This document shows, piece by piece, positions 23,419 through 35,084 of a stretch of DNA of 64,000 bases. The stretch is taken from contig VZQC01000392.1 in NCBI GenBank assembly GCA_009823505.1, forward strand, positions 5,749,822-5,813,821. The letters run 5' to 3'. The first letter of the stretch is position 1, and the number at the start of each line of letters is the position of its first letter. A program made the translations under genes and the position numbers. The notes below the pieces were generated by a model, which saw only the letters and a list, made by a program, of their open reading frames with translations, did not search any database and was not told where the DNA came from. The stretch is from Rhizomys pruinosus. Lineage: Eukaryota > Chordata > Mammalia > Rodentia > Spalacidae.

Positions 23419-23824
23419 TACAACAGTATCTGTTGCAGAAACTATGTTGTGGGTCACAATGCCCCTTGGAAAAAAGTTTGAAATTAAAGATCGAATCCAC
23501 AGAACTATCACCACATTGTAGAAATGAGTCTTAGAGGATCAACAGTGGGGAAAACTGCACCAACGAGAGGAGAAAGAAAACGTGAGCTCAGAGATCTCAC
23601 GGGACTTGACATTTCTATCGATCATGGCCAGCAAACATGGGCGGGAAGGACTTGGTTTAATGCAAATCCTCTGGATCGAGTTAACCATTTGGAAATCATG
23701 AATAACAATCACTATCTCTATTAAGGCCCAATTCTTGTCACCAGTTAAAATAAATATATTATATTATCCATGCGTCTATGTTGCATAGTTGTTCAAGAAA
23801 AGTCTGCAGCAGTATAAATGAATG

Positions 23825-23876
<52 letters not shown>

Positions 23877-25262
23877 AGCATATTTATATACATTTTATAT
23901 TCTGAAACACAACATAAGGCTGATCGATGATTACATGGAACAGCTCAATTGCTATTCTTGTCTCATGTAGCAGCACCACATCTAAACCATGTCTTTGTCC
24001 TTCTACAAGCATGTAACACCCTAAAGAGAGTTTAAACATTTCAACTCTGAGCACTGTATGCCTTCTTATTACACTGCCATCTAGTCTCTTATCCTAACTA
24101 TATCCCCTCTCTTGCCAGTCCCTCAGCTCCTCTCCCAACCACTGGTGCTGCAGTCCCTCCTGTCCTAACATAGAGTTTGGCTTCTCACTTTTTGTCTTGG
24201 CACAGTCACTTGGACTCTTTCATCCGTTGATTGAGTTTCCTCCCAAATGTTCTAGGAAACCATTCTCTCCAATTTCCCAATCAAATACCCTGCCCAGAGA
24301 ATCCACCTTTGCAAAGGCTGGGGGCCTTGCCATCACTCAGCTGGGCCAGATAGTAAACGACTCTCTCTTGGCTCTGGACCTGGTATTCTGCAGTCGGATT
24401 TGTTATGTTAGGGCTGGGAGCCCACAAACCTCAGGTCTCCTTTGCAGCCTGGCTGCATGAGAGATTCTGTCACTAGAAAGTTCTGGGGGGAGAACATGAG
24501 GCTGGTCACCCCCGGCTGCCTTTTTTTTTTTTTTTACCCCCAGCAGCAGCTGAATTCAATTTTTCCAATGGCAGAAATCCTAACCTCCTCAGAGACACAA
24601 GCCTAGTCCAGAAAAGGGAGACTGCACTCTCAGAGGTTTGTGGGTCTAAGGAACTTCAGTGCATTCCTTAGCCCTTTTTCATTAGTGGGACCTTCATCTA
24701 CACTTCAATTTTAATAGCTTCAGTCTACTTACTTGCTCTCCCCTCTACCTCTGTGATACCTTAGTAAATCTTTTCATTTTTTAAATTATGTAGCTAACAA
24801 TTCTTCATACTTAGATAATAGTTCATTGTATTGAATTTTAAGCAACTGGTGCGATTTCTTTCTGAGACAACAGCCACGGAAGGGGTGAAGTAGCCACTTA
24901 ACCACACCTTGTCTGACTCTGTTAACAATAGTCCCATCCTCAATGCTTCAGGGGACTCATAAGCACCAGTGCTGGGTTTTCAAGGGTTGGGCTGGGGCAC
25001 TTGCCTACCATTTTGGGCCGATGGAGGAGGACCCCATTTGTTCTGTTAATTCTGTTTTGAGTTCATGTATAGATATTATTGGCAACTGGACTTACTGGGC
25101 AAGATGGCCAGTTGGGGACACCTCAGACTCTTCTCTGATGCTACTCATCTTTGTAAGACTTGCAAAGATCTCCCATTCCCAGAAACTACCTTAGACTATT
25201 GCTGGGTTGTATTCTTGTACCTTGAAGTTAGATGTGGCTGTGCACTCTGATTCCAACAATAA
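23418..25262. other. Unique-looking DNA
   Basis: No recognised gene. A (CT)n(CA)n microsatellite lies at 23829-23876 and a T run at 24522-24535. Frames of 60-90 codons here have no recognisable domain. Confidence 0.45.
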
Positions 25263-25345
25263 TGTGTGAGGGGTGGCGGGTGTGGTGGTTCATACCTTTA
25301 ATCCCAGAATTTAGGAGGCAGAGACTAGGGGGACTCAGTATGAAA
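25263..25345 (+). mobile_element. B1 SINE, 3'-truncated
   Basis: The first half of a B1 (gggtgtggtggttcatacct, then aggaggcagag), followed by unrelated DNA. Confidence 0.75.
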
Positions 25346-25462
25346 TATGATACCTTGTTTTGTCTGACTGTATTAAAGGATGAGGGTTGGGCCTCTGTCA
25401 GTCTGGGTATCTAAATTGCTATATACAGGTATTGACATTCGTAAGTAACAGTTTAAATATTA

Positions 25463-28045
25463 GGGGCTGCAGAGATGGCTTGGTGGTTAAGAGCATAGGC
25501 TATTCTTGTAGAAGATTGAGTTCGACAACAACAGAAAGATTGCATCAGAAAACTGACTGAAATGGTGACTTGGGAAGGGTGGGAGGGGTGGGAGAGGGAC
25601 AAGGGTGTATATTCAATTGGTGCATCTTTAATTGACATGAGTTCAACAAGTACCCAGTTTTGCCCAGACTCTGTCTACAGGATACATGGTGTTTTAGGAC
25701 TTAGTAAAAGCAAATATGTGCATATTAAACAACATTGGTTTAAAGGCTGATAAAAAAGGTAATGCATCTGAGTTAATTGGTGATATAAATTGCTGTTGTC
25801 CACATTAGCTTTAATTAAAAGCTGTATAACAATTACTTTGGGATGGGTATAAACAAATGTTCTCTATAATTTTGCTGTCCTATGTATCACCTGGCAACAA
25901 TCTCTCTCACCATAGGTGATTATAATTTAAAAATAAGTTTGGTTTCCCCCAAGTTAATCACATACATAATCACCCAAAACAGCATGGGTGAACTTGATGA
26001 AATCTGTGCCCTTGACTCCACCCTAGGGTTTATATTTGCTTTTTGTGAGACTCATGGGTCTAAATAAAAACCTAAAATTAAAAAAGGGGGATATAATAGT
26101 ATGAAAACTTGTTTGTCAAAAAACCTTGCAATCCAACCCTAAAACTAACTTGGGAAAGGATTTGTATTTCCCAACAGGCCAGAGTATCACAATTACTTAT
26201 GGCTGAGAAAAGAAAATGCAGCGTTGCGTGAGTAGGATGTACCAGAAAAGGCCAGCAGAGGAAGGAATCCTCTGGGCATTGAAGGGAAGAAATGTCTCAG
26301 ATTGCTACAGACATCAGGCCCGTCTCTTGGATCCTACTTGTAACAACGATTTTTAATGAATCCTAATGAACTTATCTTCTAGTGCCTGCAAAGGTTTAAT
26401 ACAAGAGACGTTGCTTAACTCCCACCCCTCCATAGAATAAAAGGAGAAATATATGATGAGGTCTGGTCTCCAGTTTTGTAGAGTGGAGCCAGCTGTTATA
26501 GAGGTATCTCTCAAAATCGTGGTAATAACTGTTTCTTATATTTGACTAACTAGACATAGAAATGTGAAAAGGATTATTTTCTATTCAGAACCAAATATAA
26601 TGCTAAATCTCCTTAAGCTACGAACTTAAAGCAAAAATATATAATACAGGAGCTCTGACATAACAATGGATTATTCTACAACAGGAGATGTGGGCCAGGG
26701 ATCCAAGCCCCCACAAAAGGTAAAGGCCTCTTGCCTCCAACGGGATATTCTGCAGGAAGAGAGGCGATAAGGCCCGCCTGTTGAAGACCTGAGATAAAAC
26801 ATGGGAAAGATGTAGGAGACTGTCTGTGCAAGCATACGGTAGGGCCTCTCGGAATGCCAGAGAAGCTGTGTTTACCAAAGGCCATAAACCAATAAGCAAA
26901 TATGGGTCCCTTGAGTCAAGCAAACCACCCTCCATCAGCACCAGCACCACCTCACCTGCCTGGAAATACTGTGCAGCAGATGCAGCCTTATGTCTGTATA
27001 GATCCCAAATCTATTGGCTATTGGCTCCTCCGTTGGAGGAATAACCCATGGCGGATCCACACAACTTACAGCCTCTAATGGTGAGGAGATGTTGATAAAC
27101 CACACGATGACCCTTCATACTTAACAGAAGAAAATGTACATCAGTGGATTAACATATCATCCCAAACATCTGGGTCTATATATGTAACCTCCATAACAAC
27201 TAGTAAGGTTTAAATACCTATAAGTAGCGAATTGCAAGTGCTTCATTAGTAGGACTGAAAGGCTATATATATTATACTGTTTTAAATACCTATATACTAC
27301 ATTGAATGTGCTTCAGTTAGTAGGATTGAAAGGGTTAAATGCCTGCAGGCGCACATGAAAGAAAACACCAGAAATGACTATGAGACCAAGACAACAGCTC
27401 CAGAAGAAAGTAGAACTGTTTGCATCTCATCCACGTGTGCCCCTTTCTAAGCCTAGAGAAACAATCGCGGAAGAGGAGGCGTGGTAGAATGTAAGGGCTA
27501 CGATTGGGGTGAAAGGTGAAACTACATAATATAGACTGGACACTCATTTGATCAACTTGATTGAACATACAAGCCCCCCCCCGCTGGATGGTGGGACCCG
27601 TGAGCTGTATGGGTTTGGGGACAACTGCTCGCAAATTGGTTTGACATGAAGGATGCTTGTACTCACAAATTATCACTTATTGTTAAAAAAAAAATGAAAA
27701 CAAAACAACAACAAAAAAAACCAGAAAGATGCAGGAAAGTTACGGCAGAATGCATGATCTGGGATGGGTAGGGGTGGGGCGGGGTGAAGGGAAGGGGATA
27801 TACGCCTGAACTGAATTGGAAAATGATGTATGAAATACACAAAGCATCAATAAAAAAAAAATTAAAAAAAAAGAAGATTGAGTTCGATACCCATATTCTG
27901 GCTTACAGTCACCCATAACTCCAGTTCCAAGGAATCTGACGCCCTCTTCTGACCTCCACAGGCATTTCACAATATAGGTGCACTAAATACATCCAAGCAA
28001 TGCACTCACACACATAAAATAAAAATAATAAATAAAATAAAATAG
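25463..28045 (+). mobile_element. B3-type SINE, older variant, split by an L1
   Basis: The head is at 25463-25525 and the body with its A-rich tail is at 27872-28045. It has a single copy of the 18-bp unit. The outer flanks agtttaaatatta (before) and agtttgaatatta (after) are its own target-site duplication. The L1 at 25526-27871 landed inside it. Confidence 0.9.
25526..27871 (+). mobile_element. L1 long-3'-region element, copy B (tail only)
   Basis: Insertion bounded by a perfect 16-bp duplication, agaagattgagttcga, at 25510-25525 and 27872-27887. It is 5'-truncated within the 3' UTR, so no ORF2 is present. The first 35 bases and the last 150 match the short-tail L1 3' UTR. About 2.15 kb between them (about 25563-27720) match the extra segment of copies A and C along their length. 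It ends catcaataaaa plus an A-rich tail. The short frames inside are decayed and not assigned. Confidence 0.88.
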
Positions 28046-28461
28046 AGTTTGAATATTAATGCTGGGTTTCTGCTCTTTACTTAGAAGAGCTGAGGTCCAA
28101 CTTCAGTATTCCCAAGGATGCTCTCTGGAATATTCTGTTGCTTCCATGTCCTCTTTGTCCACATCTCTGTTGCTATTTTGACCTACAGTTTAGAACCATG
28201 TGTTGCTTTTATGACCATCCAACCCTAGTCTCTGTTTCTGAAGAGTGTGGTATTTTTCTTGGTGAGTTCAGCTGCATTGCTCTGCTTTGAAATGTCCTGA
28301 ACATCTCTTCTGCATCAGCGTCTGTGTTCTATAGACAGGACAGAAGAAAACAGAACTTTGTTTCCTGACTTACGGCCAATTGTGTAGAAATTCTGTCTTA
28401 TTCAACTTATCTTTTTGCCAATGCGTCTGCAAGAAAGTAGGGGACTGACACATGGATTTTG
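28046..28461. other. No recognised feature
   Basis: Unique DNA without a coding-like frame. Confidence 0.4.
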
Positions 28462-28680
28462 GATTTTTAAAGATTTTATTAGAGTTATTTATATTTTGTG
28501 TGTATGAGTGTTTTTGCAAGTGTACCACATGCATGCAACACCAATGGAGGCCAAAAGAGAGTATCAGATCCCTGGAACCAGAGTTATGGACACTTGTTCG
28601 CTGCCATGTGGGTGATGGAACCAAATCTAAGTCGTCTTAAGAGCGACTAGTGCTTTTAACTGCTGAATCCCACCCCCCAC
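28462..28680 (-). mobile_element. B3-type SINE, older variant
   Basis: Antisense and diverged. The ctgccatgtgggtgatgga block and the degenerate head near 28660 identify it. The second half of the head is eroded into a C-rich run. Confidence 0.75.
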
Positions 28681-29187
28681 CAAAAGAATTTTTTAAAGGC
28701 CCGTGATTAACTGTATTAATATGTACTATCATTGTATTTTGCCCATTAATTGATCCTTTCACAGATTTCTTTCCACATCCCTGTTCAAGTTCTTTGTTTT
28801 GAAGTTGATTATACCTACTATTAACTTACTGATGTCAGCTTTCTTGCAAAATTTATTTATATTATTTATAAATATTTCTCTCTCTAGCCCTTAAATTTTA
28901 TTTTATTTGTGTTTTTATATCTAACAATTGCCTTTTTACACGGAATACTGTTGGCTCTTGATTTTTTATTAAGTCTAATAATTGCTGCCTTTTGTTTAAA
29001 GGTTTAGTCCATTTATAGAAATATAATTGTTTAGCTAAGAGCTGGAACTAACCCAAGTGCCCCTCAACTGATGATTGGATAGAAAAGATGTGGTACATCT
29101 ACACAATGGAGTTCTATGCAGCAGTAAAGAAAGATGACATCATGAACTTTGCAGGTAAATGGTTGGAGCTAGAAGATATCATGCTGA

Positions 29188-29981
29188 TGGGACCTCATTA
29201 AACTCAAAAGCTTCTGTACATCAAAAGAAACAATCAAAGAAGTGAAGAGAAATCCCACAGAGTGGGAGGAAACCTTCACCACAGAAACATCTGACAAAGC
29301 ACTGATTTCCAGAATATATAAACTACTCAAAAAACAAAGAAGAAAGAAAACAAATGACCCACTCAATAGATGGAGCAAAGAGCTAAACAGAGATTTCACA
29401 AGTGAGGAATTAGAGATTGCTGAGAACACCTTAAGAACTGTTCAACATCACTAATCATTAAAGAAATGCAAATCAAAACCACTTTAAGATCTCATCTTAC
29501 TCCAATAAGATTGGCTAGGATCAAGAAAACAAATGACACCAAGTGCTGGAGAGGTTGTGGGGAAAGGGGAACACTCATCCACTGCTGGTGGGAATGTAAA
29601 CTCATATAGCCACTATGGAAAGCAGTGTGGAGAACCCTTGGATGACTCGGAATGAACTTGCCAGTTGACTCAGCCATACCACTCCTAGGCATGTACCCTC
29701 AAGACTCACCCCACCGCAGAGATCCATGCACGGCCATGTTTATTTCAGCTCTCTTCACAATAGCAAGGAGCTGGAACCAACCCAAATGCCCCTCAACTGA
29801 TGAGTGGATAGAGAAAATGTGGTACATCTACACAATGGAGTTCTATGCAGCAGTAAAGAAAGATGACATCATGAGCTTTACAGGAAAATGGCTGGAGCTA
29901 GAGGACATCATGCTGAGTGAAGCAACACAGTCCCAGAAAAACAAACGACGAATGGTATCCCTCATCTGTGGATGCTAGTGC
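29188..29981 (+). pseudogene. L1 ORF2 carboxy-terminal fragment
   Basis: Open segments at 29242-29454 and 29652-29978 cover the end of ORF2. The second contains CPSTDEWIEKMWYIYTMEF and ends SLICGC. A frame change lies between them. It lacks the endonuclease and reverse transcriptase domains because of 5' truncation, so it is inert. Confidence 0.85.
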
Positions 29982-30768
29982 CAATTACCTAGTTGTAAGC
30001 ATTTCCTGTGCATGGCCCCTTGAGTTTTTGTGCAAAGTAGTTGGGAGTGATGCATATTGGAAACAACAACAACAACAGAAAGGAGTGCATCAAAGAACTG
30101 ACTGAAACAGTGAAGTTCTGCTCAAAACAGTCAATTTCCACATGGAGAATATTGATAAAGACTGAGAAAGAGATGAAAAGCATATTTGGCAGAATGCATG
30201 AGCTCTGGTGGGGTGGGGGGATGGTCTAGATTTAATAAAAAATATATATAAATTAATAAATTAAAAAAAAACCAATACCACACATGAGTTTCTCCCACTG
30301 AGTGGGCCTTAGGTCCAGTCGGTTAGCCATTGATTTCCTCCAAGATAGAAATGTTGCTATTGCACCAGTGTCATCTGTTGTGCTGCTCATTGACGTGGCT
30401 ATTTGGTCTTGAGGCTGATGTTGGACCATAGATTGATATTCTCCCTTTGTGCCAATTACCTAGTTGTAAGTATTTCTTGTGCACGGCCCCTTGAGCTTTT
30501 GTCCAAGCAGTTGGGAATGATGCATATTGGAAATGACAACAACAACAGAAAGGACTGCATCAAAGAACTGACTGAAACAGTGAACTTCTGCTCAAAACAG
30601 TCAACTTCCATATGGAGAATATTGAGAAAGACTGAGAAAGAGATGAAAAGCATGTTTGGCAGAATACATGAGCTCTGGTGGGGTGGGAGGATAGGGTGGG
30701 GGACTCAAGTCTAGATTTGATAATCTTGTACAAAATATATATTAAAAAACAAATTCAATCAGAAAAAA
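29188..30768 (+). mobile_element. Inner L1 with two 3' UTR copies in series
   Basis: Bounded by the perfect duplication agatatcatgctga (29174-29187 and 30769-30782). It contains ORF2 from within the carboxy-terminal third, a stop near 29978, a first 3' UTR ending in an A-rich tail at about 30270, then about 180 bp of other sequence, then a second 3' UTR (30450-30768) with its own A-rich end. Only the second tail is next to the target-site duplication. The arrangement fits a transcript that read through its first poly(A) site. Confidence 0.85.
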
Positions 30769-31084
30769 AGATATCATGCTGAGTGAAGTAACACAGTCCC
30801 AGAAAAACAAACGATGAATGTTATCCCTCATCTGTGGATGCTAGTGCCAATTGCCCAATTGTATGGCAAACTGAACAACGTTAATGTGAAAATAACTGTG
30901 CTCTTATATTGTGAATCCCTTAAAAAAATAAATAAAAATTTTAAAAAAGAACTGAAAAAAGAAAAAATTTGCTTTGAAAAAAATAATGACAATAAAAAGG
31001 AAATATAATTGTTAATATCACTATTGGTATATATCTGTTATGTTATTGTTTATTTAAATAATTTTTCTTTCTCTTATTTTTTGG

Positions 31085-31320
31085 AGGGGGTAAAGGGTTT
31101 GCTTGCTATACAACACAGTTCATCACCAAGGGAAGCCAAGGCAGACCATGCTTACTGGCTTGCTCCCCTGGCCCGTGCTCAGCCTGCTTTCTTAGATAAC
31201 ACGGGACCACCCACATCACTCAATCAAGTAAAGGCCCCACAGACATGGCCACAGGCCAATCCAAGGGAAGCAATTCCCCAAATGAAGTTCCCTCTTCCCA
31301 GGTGTCAAGTGGACAACTAA
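31085..31320 (-). mobile_element. MaLR-type LTR fragment
   Basis: On the minus strand it starts gttgtccacttgacacctgg and runs through gattggcctgtggccatgtc and aagaaagcaggctgagcac. This is the order seen in the LTRs at 17065-19295. The 3' part of the LTR, with the poly(A) signal, is missing. Confidence 0.72.
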
Positions 31321-31507
31321 AGCACAGTATGTCTGCTTGTCATATTCTATAAAGGCAGGTGCTTTCTCTCAGTGGTCACATTTGCCATTGCCCCTTATTC
31401 CAGCTTCCATTATTCCATCATCTCTGTTAAGAAATCAGCTGAAGACGTAATTGTTGCTCCTTTAAAGCCAACATGAATTTTCTGCTTTAAAAACCTTTGC
31501 ATTCTCG

Positions 31508-31662
31508 CTGGGCGTGGTGGTGCACACCTTTAATCCCAGCACTCTGGAGGCAGAGGCAGGTGGATCTCTAGGAGTTCAAGGCCAGCCTGGTCTACAAAGT
31601 GAGTTCCAGGCCAGCTGGGGCTATAGGGAGACCCTGTCTCAAAAATACAAAAAAAAAAAAAA
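31508..31662 (+). mobile_element. B1 SINE
   Basis: Full-length sense B1 from gctgggcgtggtggtgcaca to ccctgtctcaaaaa plus an A tail. The B box (gttcaaggcc) is intact. Confidence 0.93.
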
Positions 31663-31773
31663 TCCTTATTTGATTCTCATTTTCTTTTTATTCCTCATTC
31701 TTTTGATTTATTCTGTTGTTTTTATTCTTTTTATTCTAACTGTTGTTCCTTAATTTTAGAGAATCTAAGTTCA

Positions 31774-31830
31774 GGGCTGGAGGGGATAGCACAGCCTTTG
31801 AAGGCCGAGGCTAAGAACCACAAAAAAAAA
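31774..31830 (+). pseudogene. 4.5SI RNA retropseudogene, 3'-truncated
   Basis: The 57-bp insert begins gggctggaggggatagcaca and continues gcctttgaaggccgaggct, then aagaaccac and a run of A. The order and most bases match the first half of the rodent 4.5SI small RNA (a pol III transcript). A perfect 16-bp duplication, agagaatctaagttca, flanks it at 31758-31773 and 31831-31846, which shows retroposition. A very short B3-like SINE fragment is the alternative, but the block after the head fits 4.5SI better. Confidence 0.65.
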
Positions 31831-31864
31831 AGAGAATCTAAGTTCAATACTCAATTATTCTTTA

Positions 31865-31997
31865 AAGTTATTTATTTATTTACTTTTTATTTATTTTTAT
31901 TTACTTTTTATTTATTTTTATTCTATGTGTATGAGTGTTTGCCTCCATGTGCTTGCAATGCTTTCAGAGCACAGAAGAGGGCATTGGATCTCTAATA
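31865..31997 (-). mobile_element. B3-type SINE, truncated
   Basis: Antisense tail and 3' body only. The A/T-rich tail is expanded into tttattt repeats. It stops at gggcattggatctct, before the B-box region. Confidence 0.7.
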
Positions 31998-32039
31998 TAT
32001 ATCTTCATCCATTCAATGTGATAAACTTTTATTGCCTAA

Positions 32040-33000
32040 TCTGAAACAGAGGAAAATTGCAGTAGCTGAGTTTCACTAATGTCATCCTCCTTTTGTTATG
32101 ATAAGCATATTATACATATATATTTGATGCACAATCTCATTTACACAGTCCTTCAGTTTTGAAGAAAATTTGAAAGGAAAACCATTTACATGTATGTAAT
32201 TTTTATGATTTTGATTGTATTCATCCCTTTTGTTTGTCTGTCTGAATTTCTATCTTGTGTTATTTTCCTTCAGCTACAGAAATTTTTTCAGCAATGAGGG
32301 TGTGTGCATGTGCATGTGTGTGTGTGCGCATGCGTGTGTGTGTATGTGTGTGTGTGTGTGTAAGTCTCTTGACTGCAGATATTTTCAGTTTTTGTCCATC
32401 TGAAAATTTCTATATTTTCCTGCTATTTTAACAATGGTTTTATTGATTCTAGAATTCTTGGGTATCTTTAAAATCCACTGTCCTGTTTCTTTCATTATTT
32501 CTGATGAGAAATCAGCAACTCTTGCTGTGGTAGGTTCTGTAATTAGTGTTTTTTTTCCTGGCAGTTTTGATCTTTTTATCTTTGGATCTCATAATTCAGT
32601 ACAACTTAATGTGATATCAGTTATACGTATACTGCTTAGTATTCATTGAAATTCTTGTTCAGCGAATGTTTATAAACTGAACACTCTCACAATGTTTGGA
32701 ATATATTTTTGGCCACTATATTTTCAGGTATTTTGCTTTGTTCCATTCTCTCTTTGACATATTTTGGGAAACTTAAATACTAATGTATTAGACTGCTTGA
32801 TATTGTTTCAAAGGTCACTAACACTTTTTTTTTTAATTCAAAGATTTTCCTTTCCTTAATTTGGATAATTTCTACTTGCCTGCTTTTGAGTTCATTTATT
32901 TCTATCATTTTAAAAAATTATGTTTTGTGGTTTTGGATAAAAATTTTTCATTTCAATGAATCCTTATATTTATAGACAAGTATACCAGTACCAGTCACCA
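32040..33000 (-). mobile_element. Ancient L1 fragment
   Basis: The forward strand shows phrases typical of antisense old L1, such as tctgatgagaaatcagcaac and tgcagatattttcagttttt. Heavily mutated. A (TG)n-rich microsatellite (about 32298-32360) lies inside. Limits approximate. Confidence 0.5.
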
Positions 33001-33765
33001 CTCATGAAAAGAAGCTTCTTTTGCAACAGACTGGTCACACACAAAGAATAAATGTCTGTGAGATGCCCAGCCCTAAGTGACACATGTACAGTGGAACCTC
33101 CACACCTAAGGCTCATGGAACATAGTGGGGTAAGGAGTAGAAAGAATACTAAAGCATCTCTCAGCTCTCTTCAGAGAAGCTTTCTCCTACAAGAGAGTGC
33201 AATGCACACAGAAGATCATAATGGGCAAAAGTGTAAAGAATATGAGACTGGATAGATAGGACTCCTCTATATTAAACCTCACCCACCCAGGGCTCAGGGA
33301 CCATTGTGGAAGAGCAGGTAGAAAGATTGTAAGAGCCAGATATGGCACATGGCCATAAAGAGAGTCTTACAGGCTCCTGGGAACTTGCTTCTATGAATTT
33401 ACAACAGTGGTGACAGCATGCTTAAGACAAATGCAAACTCTGTCACACAAAAACCAGCATAGAACTGGGGAAATGGGTAAGAGACCCAAAACTAAAGTGA
33501 GGAACTATTGGTAGCTGATCACTGCTGAGTGAGGAAGAGTTGGTCTTCTTTAAGGGAGTGATGATAGACAGGCTAACCAGACTCCGGTGGGTGAACTCAC
33601 ACCAAGGGACATCTGAGTACACAAACTTGACATGTAGGCCTTAACATATATGGCAAAATGCACAAAATCCTATAGGAGAAAGGTGTTCAGATAGGGGAGG
33701 AGCTTTAAATATTATTAAGGTGTTTTGTATGAAATCCACAAAAATTCAATAAAAACATTTAAAAA
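33001..33765 (+). mobile_element. L1 3' UTR fragment, Lx-like
   Basis: The sense 3' UTR of an older rodent L1 of the Lx type. The block gaccattgtggaagagcagg then gaaagattgtaagagccag, and the later gacagcatgcttaagacaaa, are characteristic of that UTR. It ends gtatgaaatccacaaaaatt and caataaaaac. It is 5'-truncated and contains no ORF2. Confidence 0.75.
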
Positions 33766-33784
33766 TTGCATTTAGTTTTACTGT

Positions 33785-34165
33785 TTGCTAATGACTCCTG
33801 TTATAAGCGTGAAGTTTTTTCATGGGCTCATGTATTTGAATACTTGTTTCCCAGCTGTGGCACTATTTGGAGAGCTTGTGGAACCTTTAGGAAGTGGGCT
33901 CCCTTTAATGAAGTGGAAGCAGGTCTTAGGGATATAGGTCACCTCTGCTTCCAGCCTCTTCTCACCCCCCGCCCCCACCCCCCACCTTCCTGGTCTACTG
34001 AGACATGATGAGTCCTAGCCACAAAGTCCTGCAGCCGTGAACTCTGCCACATCTTCTTCACTATATTGGATTACACCTTCAGACCATGGACCAGAAGAAA
34101 TCTCCTTCCTCCCTTAAATTGCTTCTTGTTAGGTGCTAGACACAACTACAACAATAAAACAAGCA
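33785..34165 (+). mobile_element. MaLR-type LTR, diverged
   Basis: The blocks catgggctcatgtatttgaa, tcccagctgtggcactattt and a late tgctagacacaac fit the LTR family at 3935-7139. A C-rich run lies near 33965-33985. Limits approximate. Confidence 0.5.
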
Positions 34166-34329
34166 GTAGAAAAAAAACCCTCCACACATCGCCCCTTCTG
34201 TCATTTACTGTATTTTCTTAGATTTTTTTGAACATAATAGTTTTTTCTCTGGAGTATGACATAGTTGATACTTTTTTATCTAGTAAACATTACATGTAAA
34301 CATTGTAAGAGATACATTGTAGAGGCTCT

Positions 34330-34461
34330 AAAATATCATCTTCTCCTTCCCTGCCCTCCTCCTCTCCCCTACTTCCTGTCTTTCTCCTTTCCCTTCCCTG
34401 TTGGTCTCCCTTTTCCTTTCCCTTTCCCTTCCTGTGCGCCTGCTTTTCTGCTTTCCTTTTT
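34330..34461 (+). repeat. Pyrimidine-rich tract
   Basis: C/T-rich on the plus strand with irregular ccctt units. The highly charged frame on the other strand is its translation. Confidence 0.8.
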
Positions 34462-34924
34462 CACTTTTTAAAATAATGTTAATTGAATTTTTGTGATTTT
34501 CATATAGTACAGTCTGATGGTATTTAGCCCCTCCCCTGTCTGTACCTCCCCCCACTGCTCTCTACCCAATTTAATATACGACCTTTTTAAAATATATTTA
34601 ATTTTTTTTTAATTTTTATTTATTTCTGTATGTGTCTGAATGTACTGTCTGCATGGAAGTTTGTGCACCCGTGTCGTGCAATGCAGCGGAGGCCAGAAGA
34701 GGGTTTCGGATTCCCCTGGAACTGGAGCTCTCCTGGAATTGAAGTTACAGATGGTTCTCGGCCGCCATGTGGGTGCTGGGGATCGAACCCGGTTCCTTTG
34801 CAAGAGCGGTTGGCACTCTTAACTGCTAGGCCATCTCTCCAGCCCAATATACGCCCTTTTGTTGATGATGTAGTCTATAGAGTCTGATATGTGTCCTTAC
34901 ATGCCCTTTAGTGTGGGTGAGAGA
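34462..34924 (-). mobile_element. L1 3' UTR-like fragment, split by a SINE
   Basis: The parts at 34462-34588 and 34861-34924 are similar to the fragment at 49946-50309 (shared phrase tgtccttacatgccctttag against tgtccccaaatgtccctcag). The tail is read as A/T-rich sequence on the left. I assign it to an L1 tail with limited certainty. Confidence 0.45.
34589..34845 (-). mobile_element. B3-type SINE, young variant
   Basis: Complete antisense copy with the doubled 18-bp unit. The near-identical duplications aatatacgaccttttt (34573-34588) and aatatacgccctttt (34846-34860) flank it. Confidence 0.92.
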
Positions 34925-35013
34925 ATCTGGCCCAGGCTGACCTTCAACTCATGAACCTCCTACCTCAGTCTCTTGAGCACTGGGATTGGAGGAACAAGCC
35001 ACCATACTTGGTT
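34925..35013 (-). mobile_element. B1 SINE fragment, old
   Basis: Antisense. The blocks cccaggctgaccttcaactc and gagcactgggattggaggaa mark the 5' two-thirds of a diverged B1. Confidence 0.65.
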
Positions 35014-35084
35014 TTTATTTTGTTTTGTTTTGTTTTTACTTTTGAAGAATGTTGATGCTTGTTTAAGCAAGCAGGGAACTTGGC

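Larger units (their letters stand above)
29032..30999 (+). mobile_element. Outer L1, short-tail type, holding a second L1
   Basis: Bounded by a 14-bp perfect duplication gaaatataattgtt (29018-29031 and 31000-31013). The outer element has the last part of ORF2 (29032-29187), is interrupted, and resumes at 30769 with the rest of ORF2, a short 3' UTR and an A-rich tail. It is strongly 5'-truncated. Confidence 0.88.
28690..31080 (-). mobile_element. Ancient L1 fragment, split by a younger L1
   Basis: The parts at 28690-29017 and 31000-31080 read on the minus strand as old mammalian L1 (the forward strand shows the typical ctgccttttgtttaaagg and tagtccatttatagaa phrases). The phrase is cut at 29018-29031 by the L1 described next and resumes after it. 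Limits approximate. Confidence 0.55.

Noticed and set aside
29652..29978. Intact small gene with the end of L1 ORF2
   Set aside because: It is only the carboxy terminus of a 5'-truncated L1. The catalytic domains are absent, so it is listed as a pseudogene fragment.
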